From: Aulostomus chinensis
Lineage: Eukaryota > Chordata > Actinopteri > Syngnathiformes > Aulostomidae
NCBI GenBank assembly: GCA_037954235.1
Contig: JBBMOA010000013.1
Span: 23,685,692-23,749,691, forward strand
Reading direction: 5' to 3'
Length of the DNA stretch: 64,000 nt
Position 1 is the first letter of the stretch; every line of letters begins with the position of its first letter. Below the pieces are notes generated by a model, which worked only from the letters and a program-made list of their open reading frames with translations, was not told the DNA's origin and did no database searches. Positions 50,801-63,743 of the stretch are shown in pieces. The translations under genes and the position numbers were made by a program.

Positions 50801-53800
50801 TTCTTTTTTTTAATGAACAAGCTTTGCTTTTTTTGTTTTTGTCTTGCAGCACACAATGAGCCAATTTTTGGCTGGATGCAGCCTTCATCAGCATGTCCCA
50901 GTTTTAGTTACCCACTACTTTTGTCCTGAAAGCTTTCCTTCCTGCGACCTGTTCTTCGCCGCAGCTCTGAGACGTGAGACTGTTGTGTGAATGAACATGA
51001 GGCGAGCTAAGTTATGTTAAAAGCATGGATCAAACACTCTCTGCTTTTGATCTGTCTCTCGACTGAAAGGCAAAAGCATGACAATCAGCTGCTGCAATAT
51101 TAAAATCCATGCACTGCCTTTTGTTTTTGTTCAAAATGAAGCAACTGGAAAAAGCACTGAAGGCCCTCTTTTGAAATTGTCAAGCATGCTTTGGTTTTCA
51201 TGCTCATGTCGCAATGCTAAAACATTCATGTATCTTTACAAGACACACTTTAGCAAACCTCCTATCTTTGCACTTTATGGTGATTGTGTTTGGGCTGCTC
51301 TCAAAGGAGGCAAGAGAGAGAAAAATAAAGAGTTGGACCAGAAAATGTCGAGCCTAGGGAGTGGAAAAGATGGGGTCCTTTACATTCTTTCCATACAGTC
51401 AATCTGAAATATTTGAGACTGAAGCCACAATTGATGGTTTTGCATATTTCTTCCTGTGAGGCTGTGTTTGAGTGGCGCTGTTTCATTCACCATGATGTCA
51501 CTGTGGAATGGGGGGGGGGGGGTGCAAGACTGCCACCTAGTGGACTGTTTTTGTCTGCCTCACTAGATATTATTAGTTACTGTTGATTTCATCCCCTTAC
51601 AGTCAACACAACCACAGTTCCACCTGTGAAAGCTGTATCTAATGACCTGCTTTATTCTTTTTCATTGTGTGAGCAAATCCCAAATGAATTGTTTGACCAA
51701 GGAGAAAATGATATCCTGTGTTTGATGGAATTATTGCTTTTGACCTTTTATTGCGCAGATATTATTATTATTATTATATTATTATTATTATTATTAGATA
51801 AGATGAGAGTGTGAAAATATAACAAGCGTCACAGATTCAGACTTTTTCGACAGCTACTTTCACAGTGCAACTACTTTGTGTTTTCAACAAAAGCATTCAC
51901 AGCACTAGCATTGAAACATTAATGGGTGTGAAAGTCTTCCTGTGTCCAAAGCTTGAACTAAGAAATAATTTAATTAAAAGTCTGGTTAAATGGGAACCAG
52001 AACCATTTTGCAATGAATGGTTGCCCCATGAGTTTAGTCAGGATAAGTCTGACTAAAATGAAATGGCTTTTACACAAATTTAAATATTCAAGCATTCAAT
52101 CTATGTACTCGTTTTGCTGTAAATCTGAATTCTGACATTCACATTCAAATGTGTCCACATCAATCATTTGTCTTTTCCATCACGTTTGACTTTCTTCATA
52201 TGCAGTTTTCTGTAGCTGAGCCAACATTTTTCTCTTCAGTTCACTTCTGTTTGTACATTTATTTTAAAGGTTCCTTGTTATTTAAAGCTGCAACTCCTCC
52301 GTTCTCCCAATAGGTGGCAGTACATGTCTGAGCATTGCTTCTACTGAGCCTCAGCTCCTGAGTTTGGGTGATCACAGACACTTTGAACATACGGATTTAG
52401 TTAGTGAGAATATGACTGTGTGATGTAACAAGACCTGCTGTTTCTCTCTGTGTTGACTTCATGGAGGCCAAACCCAAATTTGAAAAACACTCCCTGGAGT
52501 TTTGGACAATTTGAAAGGACAGACCGTGGAGTTTTTGAGTATCATTTTAATATTGGGTTAAAATGTTACAGGTTATTTGTAAAAAAGTCAGTTGGTGATA
52601 ATAGATTTAACTGTTTTTCTTATGTTTTTGTGTCTTATTTGAGTTTAATTTGTATAAAAGTAGTGCGACTGAAGATCCATTTTGTTAGGCTTTGACTCTG
52701 CCTTGCCTTTTAGATTTAAATAGGAAAGTGCGCATACATTATAAATCACATCAAGATATTTTTGGCACAAAAAAGAAGTGTGTGCACATGTTTTTTTTTT
52801 TTTTTTTTAATCCATCATTCTCTGAATCCAAAATGACTTATCGTACAATCACTATTTAATCTGGTAAGATTGTGATGCTACTTCCTTTTATTGTGACAGA
52901 AATATGGATGCCAAAGTGCCATTTAGTGTTTGTGGTCAAAATTTCATATAATTTCCAGTTGTTTTTGGATCGCTGCTGACAGCAACATACCCCAAGAACC
53001 AGGGTGGCCGCCGTGTGTGGTTTAATGTCTGTGTTTGTGTGTGTCTAGTGGGCCTTAACACAGCGTCTGTGTTGTATCTCCTCGGTGCTGTCAACACATC
53101 TACCTCCAGTTGCTGCAGACAAAGCCATCCCAGTAGCAGTAACAAGCGCCGTATCACACAGACGTACACATGCGTAAACCCACAGTCAGTGCACCAGTGT
53201 GTTCCGACATACAGTGGAGTAGCTGTGCTGATGGCTGGCTCTCAGAGAGGGCCACTCTCTTTCACCTCTGGCTTGGATTCTCACCAGGCAGTCTGAGAGT
53301 CGCTCACTGGGTCACTTGATGAAGTAATTGAAAGGGGAGTTTATAGTTGTGCAGTGTCGTTCCTCTATTTTTTCTCTGCGACTTGCTTTACTGCTTTCAG
53401 TTTCAATACCCGATCACACAAGTCAATGACACGGTCCTTGTAAATGCTACTTAGTTGTATGAGTAGCTGGTTTGTCCTCTGCTGAAACAAAGTCCAGTAA
53501 TGAAATCATCAGGGTTTACTCAGTCGGTCGAGGAGTTGCTCATAAAAATGTCTCCTCAGGCGGGAGTATTTTAGTCTTAAGAGACTAGCTAGAAACTACC
53601 AGACGATAACACATTGAAGGAATAATCCTTAGTCATCCTAATAATGATAAGTACATTATTCATATCACATTACAAGAATGTTTGTTTTCCATTTGACCCA
53701 TTTTTAAAAAAAATAAGCCCATATGTCTGACGGAAATTTTGCTTTTGTTCCCAGGACCTGGAGATTGTCTACTCCTATCTCCACGGGATGGAGGCCTTGT

Positions 53801-56800
53801 CCAACCTACGAGAGCATCAGCTGAGGTGGGATTCTCATCAGATCATTGCTGTTTAATGAAGTCAAAGCTTTATATTCCAATCAAATGTAAATTAAACCCC
53901 TCTGTGTTTACTTCATACCAGTTGTAGTCAGGGGTGAGAATGTAACACCAAGCCCTCAGCCACATGCTAATGGATTTTGTCCGTTTTCCTCATCCACTCT
54001 GCCCTCGAACCACCAAGTGGTTGGAATTATTTAACTTTCTCAAATGTATCTGCAGAAATGTCAAAGTGAATGAAATCTTTCCTATAATGGATGGACTAGC
54101 ACACATAAAAAGCTACTTTATTTCCAGGAATGTCTGAAACCCCCTGTGCTTCTGACAGGTTTCATAAGTTCCTCTAAAAGACAGTCCAACGTGGACAGAC
54201 ACTTTATGCAGCATTTGACCACCGTTCCAAAAAGGTACAGGGAAGGAGAGAAAAAAACGTTACTACTTCTAGTCAGTTGGCAATACTAGTTGTTAGCAAC
54301 TTAATTTTAGCTTGTACACCACTGCTGCGGGTCCAGATTGACAGTCAAGGTACTGAGATCCAACAAGGGCAAGAAGTATATTACCGTAAAATCAAGTTTT
54401 GGTGTTATGACATAAAAAGCCTCCATGGGTCTGCCTGTCTTTCTGTCGGCAGCAGACTCTCCAAACAGTGTGTGTCAGAAGTCTGTTCCCAGCATGCCTT
54501 GTGTGCATACATGTGGATTATACTGGTGGGGGAACAATGTAGCAGTACATTAGCCCAGAGCTGGAACATTCCACGGTGTGACCCCTCAGAGTCCTCCCAC
54601 CCCATAGTAACCTCTCTCCCTCCCCTGTGTTTGGATCCTGAGGAATGTCCCTGTGGTCCCAGAGACCAACCCACTACTCCTGCCAACTTTGGTGCTGTTA
54701 ACTTAAAAAACAAAAAAAAAACAAAAAAAACACAACTCCCAGGCAGCCAGACATCCCACTAACTACGGGATTATGTTATAGGTCTTTTTTTCATCTGGGT
54801 GGAATGTGTTGTTTTTCTTCTGTGGTTCTTTTTCACAGCGACTTGTTTTTTAGTGTCAGGATTGTTTTGCAGCGCTTGTGCAATGAGGCTACAACATGAC
54901 AAGGGCCCCCAGCTGTTTTTCAAGTGTTCTATGTTTTGATGAGCTACTGTACTCCGTGTTTGCATGTCTGTAATGTTGGCGTCTTTTCTGTAGGCGTCGT
55001 GGGAAAGCCTGATGTGGATGACCTTTTTTTACTCGTACATGGGGGAAAGGGGGCTTTGCGTTCAGCATCATAGATCTAGCATTGAAACGCATGACTTACA
55101 TTCAACAACTTTAATAAAAAATGTAGGAAGAGATTGTAAAACAAATGTATCAATATGGTAGAAAATAACAATTTGACCTCCTAAATTGTTCCCCTCATTT
55201 TTTCTTTTCTTACAGCTTGTAGTTGACTGACTCTTTTCTCTTGCTCTCTTTTTTGTCCTTGCAGGATAATGTGTGAGACAGTGCGATATGAGAGACATGA
55301 GGCCAACGAAGTGCTCTACTAGTAAGTATGCCTGTGACCGGAACTCCTTGGGTCCAGATGCTTGAGCATGAATTGATGCTGTTTCGTCAAACACATGCAC
55401 CTTTTTTCGTCTCATGAAATCACATTCATTTTGGTTTATGAACATATCAAAGATAAAGTGCAGCTGATATGACTTTATTTCATATCCCTTTGCTCAAAAC
55501 ACATCAGACCAGGTCCTCACTCAGTTATTGATGAGGCAATGCATGCTGAGTCACATGACCTGGGTGACTTCAGTGAAAACAGAAGCCCACAAAGCACCGA
55601 CGCGATCACACAATGACAGCTGTGCATTTCAGTGCTACAACAAACCACTTTACAGCATCACTTATGGAAAACAAGACCTGGGTAGGATTTCCAGTTCCAG
55701 ACACAGAGGAACTTTTCAAATATCAACTCCTAAAAGCATTTTTTTTTCATTGGGGAGAAAGCTAGATGGTTGTTGGTGGTAAGGTGAGTGCTCTCAGGGT
55801 TAGTGTTGCAGGAAAGCTGTATTGACAGCTCAACTTCAACAGGGTGCGTCTGAATCCATTTTTAGCTGCTGTTGTAACCACAGTATGGAGAGAGCACACA
55901 TAGTGTCACATGTTAACATCTTCCGAGCATTCATAGTGAGAATTAAGACTGCTAATTAACTCTATCAGTGTCTCGAGGGGGCAGAGAGTGTGTATTGTCC
56001 CCTTTCTGCCTGCTGATCCCCTTCATGTGGTGTGTGTGCTTTGGGGGATGAAGAGTCAACACCTCATTAGAAGCCCACTTGGTGGTGTTGGAGCTGATTA
56101 AACAATAGAAATGCAGATTATGCAGTGGTCACATAATAGACTCCAGTTTCAGCAAGATTCCCTCAGGTCTAGCGCTCCAGTTACTAAACGCACAAACTGT
56201 CTTTGTAATTTAACCGCATTATTCCTGAATGTTCTTACCAGGTTCGGTCAGAAACATAGACCACGTAGATCCCTGTGGGTGGTTCTGTTACCCCTATCTC
56301 ACTCTATAACCATTCATTTAAATTTAGATGATCAAACACCAGCACTAATGTCAGCAACGACTTTGCAGCCATGAATTAAATTGCCCTAAGATCTGCCTGC
56401 CTGGGTAACAAGTATTATTTATAAATCATAACTAAATATGGATATTCTGCTCTAATTCGTGTAATCATTCTGAAATGTTGCCAGTTGCTACTACATATCT
56501 GGCTTAGTTCTGTGCTAAAGGATCAGAGCTTAGCGGGTTATTTTCATGTTGGTTCACTGGTTCATTTAATTTGCGGTGTGTATTACTTGACATACTTTTC
56601 AGCCATGATGTTATATAAATATTTGTTTCCATACGTGAGTTCATTTAGAAGTCACACAGCTACTTACTGTAGGTTGCTTGTATGTATTTACGTACTTACT
56701 GTATGTCCCAGTGTTTGTGTGAACCTATAAAAAGTCCCTCACTGATAAGAGCAAATCAGACTTTCTCTTTACAGCCTTTCCTAATTTCTTCATCTTTTAT

Positions 56801-58121
56801 AGAACAATGGCAATAATCCTCAGGGAGCAAGGACTCTAAAAATCAATGGGGGAATTTAATTGAGATCGTATCTGTTAAGTTGTAAAAAAATCGTCTATGA
56901 CAGTGTTGAAAATACTACATACGCCCTCGGGGAAAATGAGCCTTGAAATCAAAGATATTTATAACAAAACTACAATTATGTGTGATAAGGGGGAGCGCCA
57001 TGTCAGTGATCAGTGGAAATAAAGTGATTAGACAAAAAAGAGACCATTTAAAGAAGTATTTTACTGCTAGAAATATGGCGGTCCTTAATCTGGGCTGTCA
57101 ATGCAGTAAAAAGACAGAAATACCTCTTAAATTAGTCATACATGGTCCAAATACATGAGGGGGCTGTGGTATTCCCCTTTGCTCAAAATGACAGAGCCGT
57201 GAATACACTGGGCCATTCCTAGGCCGCTGTAACGCTGCCTGCCATGTTGGTAAGAAAACACTGTCACTACTGCACTTGCTCAGATGTCAGTTTCTCCCCA
57301 CTGGCTTTGGTTGACAATATGGCAGACAGGCTGTCTGGGTTGCAGAGCAGTGAGGAGCTCATTCTGACTGTCCGACGTAGCGAGGATACAGGAAACGCGT
57401 AGTGTGAACAACAGCCAGCGCAGGGTGCAGCCATTGTTCTTAATGCACTACCAATATCTTACACACCCGTTTTGTTTTCACTTGAAAATTGAACCGACAT
57501 CCCCATTTGACCAGTGCAAACTGGATGGGTTGGTGGCATGTGCTTCATCCAAGTTTAAGAAGGAAATTATTATGATGAGAAATGTGAATGATTTTTTTCT
57601 GTACTTTTTAATCAAATTAATCATTAATTTGATCAAATAGATGGTTGATGTTGTGATAAAGTACAGGGGGAATTCTTTTAGGTTGGTGGTTAATCCGGAT
57701 TTTAGGAAAACATAATCCAAAAGGCAATCCTAATTACATCAAGTTATTGATTGTTTTATTTGCCCTGATATAAATCATACTGCTCAATACTGTAAATTGT
57801 AACCAACTTTTACTTTATTAGCCAGTCATCGGACCTCATGGCCATTTCTTTCTTTTTTTTTTCTTCTTTTTTTTTTACATGAAACCACACACAATTACAG
57901 CCTATTTATTTCCATTTCATTTTTATAAAAATATAAAGGAAACGTGGATAAAAACACTCAGATTCCTACAACTGACCCAGTTAACAACCCTCACACTTCA
58001 AATCTTACTCCAAGTATCCATGACAGTTGGCAGCTACAGTAATGATAGGAGGATAAGGGTAATAGTTGGAAAAGTACACATTTTTCCTGCCTGGGGCTCT
58101 AAATTGCGAGTGTGTTAGCAG

Positions 58122-58164
<43 letters not shown>

Positions 58165-61100
58165 TCTCATGGAAACCTCCAATACTGTGAAAGTCTGAAC
58201 CTTTCAGGATTTGCCATCCAGGGATTAAAGTGCTAAAGCCCTCCTGAGATGGAGGCTGACCTGGCACATTTTATAGTGGCGAGAGGAGATGGTCAGTTCC
58301 TCTGGTCTGCCTTAACCCCTTCCATGTCAGCTCTTTCAGTGCTTGACCTCTGACCTTTGGCTCTGTGTGGGCCAAATCTATATCTATACATATCCTGTGC
58401 AATGGTTGTGAAGTTTGTAATCTGCTTCTAGTAATTGTGAAAAAAAGAGATTCTGAATTTGTTTTGGTATTTTTAGAGGAAAAAACAAATTTGGAAAGAT
58501 ACTGCAGGAGGTTTGTATTTTTGTAATGTGAGTTTGTTTGAGTTAAGAAATACACACTTCAAAATTATCAGTAATTTGCTTCTTTTTTCTCAATGACAAA
58601 TCCTAATCACAATATAGCACAGCGGAATCACAATATGAGTTTTTTCACCAAATCCTGCCACACTAGTTATCGTATATTCAGGAAAACAACTGCAGGTGCA
58701 AACCGTTGCACTCATTTGTTTTTTTATTGGTAGGAGTGTTGCCACCGTAACAAACATTTTAATTCTATACTTGACTGATTTTGCCAGCCATTTTGACCTT
58801 CATGCTGAAATCCCATTTCACAGTCACGGCGCTATAAATGTTGGTATAAATAATTACGCGGAAGGAGGATTTGTATCTTGGCGATGGACTGTATCAGTCA
58901 GAGGCAAACAGCTGACAGCGTGGCGACGGTGTCAGTCAGCCACTCAGCCATTTCTGAAACATGATTTTACCAAAACTAGTCCACCAAGCAGCTGCCGCTA
59001 GGAGACAAAATAGAAACCCTCCGCGCAAATATAGAGGCGACAACTATGGCGCTCAGGTCCGTTATTTACTTGATGACATTTCCTTGAGGGCCCCTGTATT
59101 TCTTCTGATACAGAAATCCAATATCAGTAGTGGTAGTGTATACTTATGTTGAGCAGTTTGTCGGCTGTGTTATTTTAACCCCTGGCTGAATTTCAGAAGC
59201 AGAAAGACCCCCCCCCCCCCGACCTCGGCAGCTGTCGGAAAGTTGCCCCCCCCCCTTTTTTTTCTTTGCTCCTTGTGACTCCTTGTGCATCTCCTGTCAC
59301 GATGTTAGAGGAGTGTGGCTGATGAGGCTCAGTAGAAGATGGAAGTTAAAAAGTCATCATATCCTAATGACCAGGTAGAGTATATAATTTTACAGACCAG
59401 AACATGCAGAATGTACAGGGCCGACACGGAGACGTTAGTCATTACACAAGTATGTTGTATAAACGTGTATTCAATAGAGGAATAAGCGGTGATGTGATAT
59501 GTGAAGAGAACTTCGAGCAGCTTCCCATCAAGATATTTTGGTTTCCTCAGAAATATTTCTGACCAACGTTTTTCCCAGTTCCTAAACACCATACAGTCGA
59601 CTTCCTGTGCAGACGAGGCTTTTGTTGTCGGATGATTGAGGTGCAAGCTTCACAACGTCACCGCGTTGTTCTGGCATGACAAGTCTCAGGAATGTTTCAC
59701 GGTGAAAGCATATTTATTTATAAGAACTTTTAAAGATTGCAGTATTTTAAGGTCCCTGTTAACATTCTGCTCCTAGTATTTGTCAGTATCTTTTTAAACA
59801 CATTTGAACCATTATCCTTCCATGACGTTGACGTTATTTTGTGTCTCGTTGGGGATTTCGAAACTTGTTTTTTTTTTTTTAATTCAAAGTATGTTTTATC
59901 TCATTTTAAATATATTTCCCATCTACTGCAGAGGCAACACTTCTCTGTCCAAGTTAAAATTACATGTACTTCAATACAATGTCAGAAATGACGAAGCATC
60001 ATCACACTAGATAAAGCAATATCTAATATGGAGTATCGATTGACAAATACAGTCTATAACATGCTTTATTTGAGGGAATTCGACATTGTTTAACGCCTTT
60101 AAAAAAAAACAAACTATGGCATTTTCTTTTAAGTAACCTACAAAAAGTTTGGGGTTTTCTGAAAAAGTTCTACATTTTCAACATCCAGTAGAACTTTTAT
60201 TTCTGAGCCAGACAGAACATTAAGTTAAAAAAAGAAAGCTTAGACCTCTGGCTTTGATGTAAAATTCCTGCCTGTCCATTCTTTTTCTTTCTTTCCTTTC
60301 TTTTCTTTTTTTTGTTGGTTTTTGAAATCATTTGGATGTTGCTTTTGGTCTTAAAGGGAGGAGCATGCAAACACTGCCTCGGGTTTGAAAGGTGGAATAA
60401 TCATCAGGTCTAAAAATGACATGAAAACTCTGAGGTTAATAAGACTTATTCAGGACATTTAGACTGTTAGCACACCAGTCACGGTTCTGGAGAAAATGCA
60501 GCCATGCCTGCAATGATTAATTGATTTTTCACTTGAAAGAAAAACTGGAATCGGTGGGTGATGTTTCACGTTTGACAATCACTTCCAGTATACGTGACCC
60601 AGTTCAGTCAAGCTGTCACGGCACATAAGAGTTTCCTATCTGCCACATTTCTGGTGTTATATCTTCCTCCTCCTCCTCCTCCTCCTCCTCCTTCTTCTTT
60701 GCTGTGTGAGGCACCCCCCCCCCCCCCCCCCCCCGCTCGGAGCATCTGCGTGCAAGTAATTAATAATTTAGTATTTCATTTGCATCGTCTCCGAATGCAT
60801 GGAGGTGCTATAAATGGGTAGAACATGTCTGGAGATCAGTAGAGGGAGCAGAATAGAGAGAAGGGATGTTCTTGGAGGCAGTGAGGGAGATTTTTCACTG
60901 TGTCAGTAGGGTGTGCTGTCTGCAGCCTCATTAGCTCTTCAAGGAATGGAGGAGAGGAGGAGGAAGGAGGTGCAGGATTTTATCCTCAGCGATTAAAAGA
61001 ACCTCAGTCAGCACACTGAATGCTGGCTGGTATATATGTCCCTGTGTGTACAGGTGTATTAAATGTGCAGCCATCCTTTACCTTTCTGTAAGCAAAATCC

Positions 61101-62921
61101 AGTCCTGCTTTACTCGTGTCTTATTGGCCATTGATTTTCTTTTCTTTCCCCTCCAGTTCAATTAAAACCTCTTGCTTCGTCCAGGTGAAAATTATCACCA
61201 GTAATCACACAAAATGCTGCCTCGTTAACACCAGAACACTTTGGAGAGAGCCATCTATTTAGCGTGATGAGCAGATGTGCATTTACTGAGGCACTTCAGT
61301 GCACTGACTGGTTAACAAGAAGGCTTCACACTGAGAAAAGTCCATTTTCCAGGATAGCTGAGACAGAGAATTCGGTGATAAATGAATTAGATTAGAACTA
61401 ATACGTTTCTTGAGGCTAGATCCCATTATTTGACAGTAATAACGCTTGATCAATATTTTTCACAAATTAAAAAGAAAATAGGAGTGTCAGCAAATACATT
61501 TTGCTAAATTTTAAATGTTATATTTGTATGCTGTATTTTCGCTTTCGTAGCCATGACAGCAAACTCACCATGTCTTGTGATTTTATATCTTCATTGTACA
61601 TTTAGTATGACAGAGTATTGACATGTAAGTTCCTACAGGCCTCGATGAAAGGCTAATGTCAGCCAATAAAATCAGCCAACTGATGGTGTTTGTCTCTCAT
61701 TATAATGGCAGCCAACTGTAAAACCTAAAAAAATAACATAAGCTGATAATTATTGAGTAAATGACACACTTTTTTCCCGATATTTCTAAATGATGTACAG
61801 TAGTTTTTCCCCCTCTGTATCAAGCAGCAATGAGAATAAATATCACCATGAAAGCTCAGAGAATGAAACAACTACAGAACCAATTATGCATGGTGTTGAT
61901 AATATAGTGTCTGAAATAGAAATTGAAAGCACCATTTTCAGGGAATTTCCACAAAAAAAAATTTAAGATCGACGGGAATTGGTTTTGCTGTCAATCACAG
62001 GACCAAAATGAAAGCAGTCTGATCATGGGAAATATATTTTTTTCCCCTGTCCGAATCAGTGGTATCAGCGTTACGTGTCATGAAAGTGCTCGTTTCAGTG
62101 GAGTCCTGCTTCCTCTTCTCCATAAGGGGTCAGGTTCAATGTTGGACTGGCCCACAGGGATGAAAGTAAAACCTAACACGTCTGTTCTGCTGTTGCGATG
62201 GTGACGCAGAACCGGATGACAAATCCTAGCCAGCGTCCCGCCATCTGAGCAATGATTAAACTGAACCGTCACCAGGAAAGTTGATGCAACAGAGATTTCT
62301 TCTTATATTTCAATGATCCTGCACAGAAATTGCACGCACTGTGTACTGTAGTCCTTTTAGCCCTCTGGTGAGCAAGCGTTAACTTTCTTATTCGTCTCCA
62401 TAGCATTTGTTTACATTTTCGGTTGGGTTAGTATCCACAGACTCTTGGATAATCCTGCATGTACTGATTAGAGAAGATTCAGTGTATCTCCATCTTGCGA
62501 GATTATCTGTGCAATCCCCGTGGTGGTCATGAAAGCCCCGAGATGATTGAGCGAGATGGGCTAGGAAACAAAATTGATGCTTTTTTTTTTTTTAAACTGG
62601 ATCATACTTTAGTATGCTTTATTAACGCTGATAGACCACATTTAATGTCTGAAATATATATTCAGCAAATGGTTTATCTGAAGGCAAATCCCCTTCAGTG
62701 TACTCTTTGATGTTGCTTGATCAGGGCCCCGGTTCACAGGAGCTGCCATGTAGTGTCTCTTATGTATTATAGGAGCGTGAGTGCGTTTGTTTACTTGTCA
62801 TGTTGTAAAGACTTGCCAGCTAGCTGCATCATCCAGGGGTCAGTTTGAGTTTACTCTGTCTACATGTTCGAGCGGGGCCACAGATGTGGGTGGATGACAA
62901 GTAATGCTCAGTTCATTCATA

Positions 62922-62958
<37 letters not shown>

Positions 62959-63743
62959 ACCCTTTGTCTTCTCCCGTTATCTTAAGTGCCAGTGTAAGAA
63001 TATTTATTAACGTAAATGAAATGAATTTTTGAATCATTTTACTGGCTCGTGATTACCATTAAACACACAAATAGAGTACAATAGCTTTAAATACAACATT
63101 TGAGGGTGCAGAAGTAGGGATGTACAATAATACAGACACGTCATCTGCAACAACAGTTATTGGTAACTCTTTTCTTAAAAGAATCATCTGCTCTCATCAT
63201 GAGGGAACCGATCAATATGATTAGAGGGTTTGTCAAAATGTTGTGGCAGTTGAGATATGCTTTACCCTTTCAAATTCACAATGCTGACATGAGTTTTACA
63301 GTGTGAATACAATTTAATACAGATAATATCAGTATCGGAAAAATCAGTTTTAAAATATCGGCTTGTCAGGCGTCGGCAAACAATCCAATATTGCACATCT
63401 TCAACCTGAAGTTTAATGGGCTGCATTAAGAATGGTGCTATCTACAAGAGAAAGAGCTAGTTTGTGTTGTGAGCAACTTAATACATGTTGAAATATATCT
63501 CTGTAATTTTTTTTTTGTTCTCATATATATTTTTTTTTAATTTAAAGTAATATTTCAAATCCACTGTTATCAGGTGTTCGCTGAATTCACTGCTCATGAT
63601 CATTATATTTCGACCTTTTCTTGTCAGAATTTGATGTACTCTTATCTTCCTTTTTCCAGCCCTGATGACATTGGGAGCTGCTGGTACATCCTTTTATCCG
63701 GCTCTGTATTCATCAAGGAGTCCATGTTTCTTCCCAGGAGCAG
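27810..63743 (+). CDS. rapgef2: Rap guanine nucleotide exchange factor 2, N-terminal part, runs off the window
   Basis: Four coding exons fit in phase: 27810-27878, 53755-53825, 55265-55321 and 63660-63743, giving about 93 codons before the gene continues beyond the right edge. The start MASYVDNSFRQAVM matches the N-terminus known for vertebrate RAPGEF2, with Kozak-like AAACAATGG. Exon 2 encodes DLEIVYSYLHGMEALSNLRE, exon 3 MCETVRYERHEANEVLYY and exon 4 PDDIGSCWYILLSGSVFI, which resembles part of a cyclic-nucleotide-binding-type fold. Later domains of the family (REM, PDZ, Ras-association and the CDC25 catalytic domain) lie outside the window. The protein activates Rap1 and Rap2 at membranes and cell junctions. 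Intron 1 is 25.9 kb, intron 2 is 1.4 kb and intron 3 is 8.3 kb. Confidence 0.96.
28464..28479. repeat. Poly-C tract in rapgef2 intron 1
   Basis: Sixteen consecutive C. Its length may be uncertain in the assembly. Confidence 0.85.
29458..29523 (+). repeat. SINE 3' tail fragment
   Basis: GAGGCTCCAGCCCCGTCCCC, then GGATAAGCAGTAGAAAATGG and ATGGATGG, matches the 3' end of the SINE-like family seen at 349 and 2230. The rest of the element is missing. Confidence 0.65.
31360..31760. repeat. Possible degenerate interspersed repeat in rapgef2 intron 1
   Basis: CGTCCCGATACTGATACAGA and nearby text resemble a fish repeat rich in GATACTGAT phrases. A weaker relative, GATAATATCAGTATCGG, lies near 63320. 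No ends were defined. Confidence 0.25.
33588..33616. repeat. (TA)n microsatellite
   Basis: About 14 TA units in rapgef2 intron 1. Confidence 0.95.
38887..38936. repeat. 25-bp tandem duplication
   Basis: GTGATTGCAGTGTGTCATGT plus TGTCAT/A occurs twice head to tail, at 38887-38911 and 38912-38936, differing only in the last base. Confidence 0.95.
40937..41458 (+). other. Unassigned 173-codon frame in rapgef2 intron 1
   Basis: Open from an ATG at 40937 to TAA at 41456-41458 in otherwise stop-rich intron DNA. The predicted protein has a Ser-rich stretch and no domain I recognise. A splice donor that would join it to rapgef2 exon 2 was not seen. It may be chance, or a conserved non-coding block that is open by accident. 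Confidence 0.12.
42136..42213. repeat. (ATGG)n microsatellite between 12-bp direct repeats
   Basis: About 13 ATGG units at 42148-42201, with one AAGG interruption, are bracketed by GAGATTGAATTA at 42136-42147 and 42202-42213. Confidence 0.9.
44862..44871. repeat. Poly-G tract
   Basis: About ten consecutive G in rapgef2 intron 1. Confidence 0.7.
47823..47861. repeat. (CT)n microsatellite
   Basis: Long CT run with one TTT interruption, in rapgef2 intron 1. Confidence 0.95.
51509..51522. repeat. Poly-G tract
   Basis: Homopolymer of about 13 G in rapgef2 intron 1. Confidence 0.8.
51760..51796. repeat. (ATT)n microsatellite
   Basis: About 12 ATT units with one short interruption, in rapgef2 intron 1. 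Confidence 0.95.
52790..52809. repeat. Poly-T tract
   Basis: About 19 consecutive T roughly 950 bases before rapgef2 exon 2. Confidence 0.85.
53755..53825 (+). CDS. rapgef2: rapgef2 coding exon 2
   Basis: 71 bases after TTGTTCCCAG and before GTGGGA. It begins in phase 0 with Asp-Leu-Glu and ends in phase 2 inside an Arg codon completed by exon 3. Confidence 0.95.
53826..55264 (+). other. rapgef2: rapgef2 intron 2
   Basis: 1.4 kb between exons 2 and 3, with GT and AG ends. A 161-codon open frame at 54277-54762 lies inside; it ends in a lysine-rich stretch made by an A-rich tract and shows no domain. Confidence 0.85.
55265..55321 (+). CDS. rapgef2: rapgef2 coding exon 3
   Basis: 57 bases between CCTTGCAG and GTAAGT. 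The first base completes Arg. Ile follows where human has Leu, then MCETVRYERHEANEVLYY, with the last Tyr codon split into exon 4. Confidence 0.95.
58125..58162. repeat. (AC)n microsatellite
   Basis: Nineteen AC units in rapgef2 intron 3. Confidence 0.95.
59208..59270. repeat. Two C-runs and a T-run
   Basis: Two poly-C tracts of about 10-12 bases, separated by about 30 bases, with the second running into poly-T. In rapgef2 intron 3. Confidence 0.8.
60665..60734. repeat. (CCT)n repeat followed by poly-C
   Basis: About nine CCT units at 60665-60692, then about 21 C at 60714-60734, in rapgef2 intron 3. The proline-rich open frame across it is a product of the repeat. Confidence 0.9.
62924..62956. 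repeat. (CT)n microsatellite
   Basis: Sixteen CT units in rapgef2 intron 3. Confidence 0.95.
63660..63743 (+). CDS. rapgef2: rapgef2 coding exon 4, last in the window
   Basis: 84 bases after TTTTTCCAG and before GTAAGA. It completes Tyr and encodes PDDIGSCWYILLSGSVFI and MFLPR, ending in phase 2. Its hydrophobic beta-strand pattern fits the start of a cNMP-binding-like domain. Confidence 0.95.

Larger units (their letters stand above)
27879..53754 (+). other. rapgef2: rapgef2 intron 1, 25.9 kb
   Basis: A single very long intron, AT-rich and with few identified repeats: a SINE tail at 29458-29523 and the simple tracts listed separately. No exon of another gene was recognised on either strand. 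Open frames of up to 191 codons occur but lack recognisable domains. Long first introns of developmental genes often carry enhancers; that is inference here. Confidence 0.8.
55322..63659 (+). other. rapgef2: rapgef2 intron 3, 8.3 kb
   Basis: AT-rich intron with several microsatellites and C-runs. No exon of another gene was recognised. Confidence 0.8.

Noticed and set aside
54277..54762. 161-codon plus-strand frame in rapgef2 intron 2
   Set aside because: It ends in a lysine run from an A-rich tract and has no family resemblance; the intron is removed between well-supported exons.
60594..60821. Proline-rich plus-strand frame
   Set aside because: Produced entirely by the (CCT)n and poly-C repeats.
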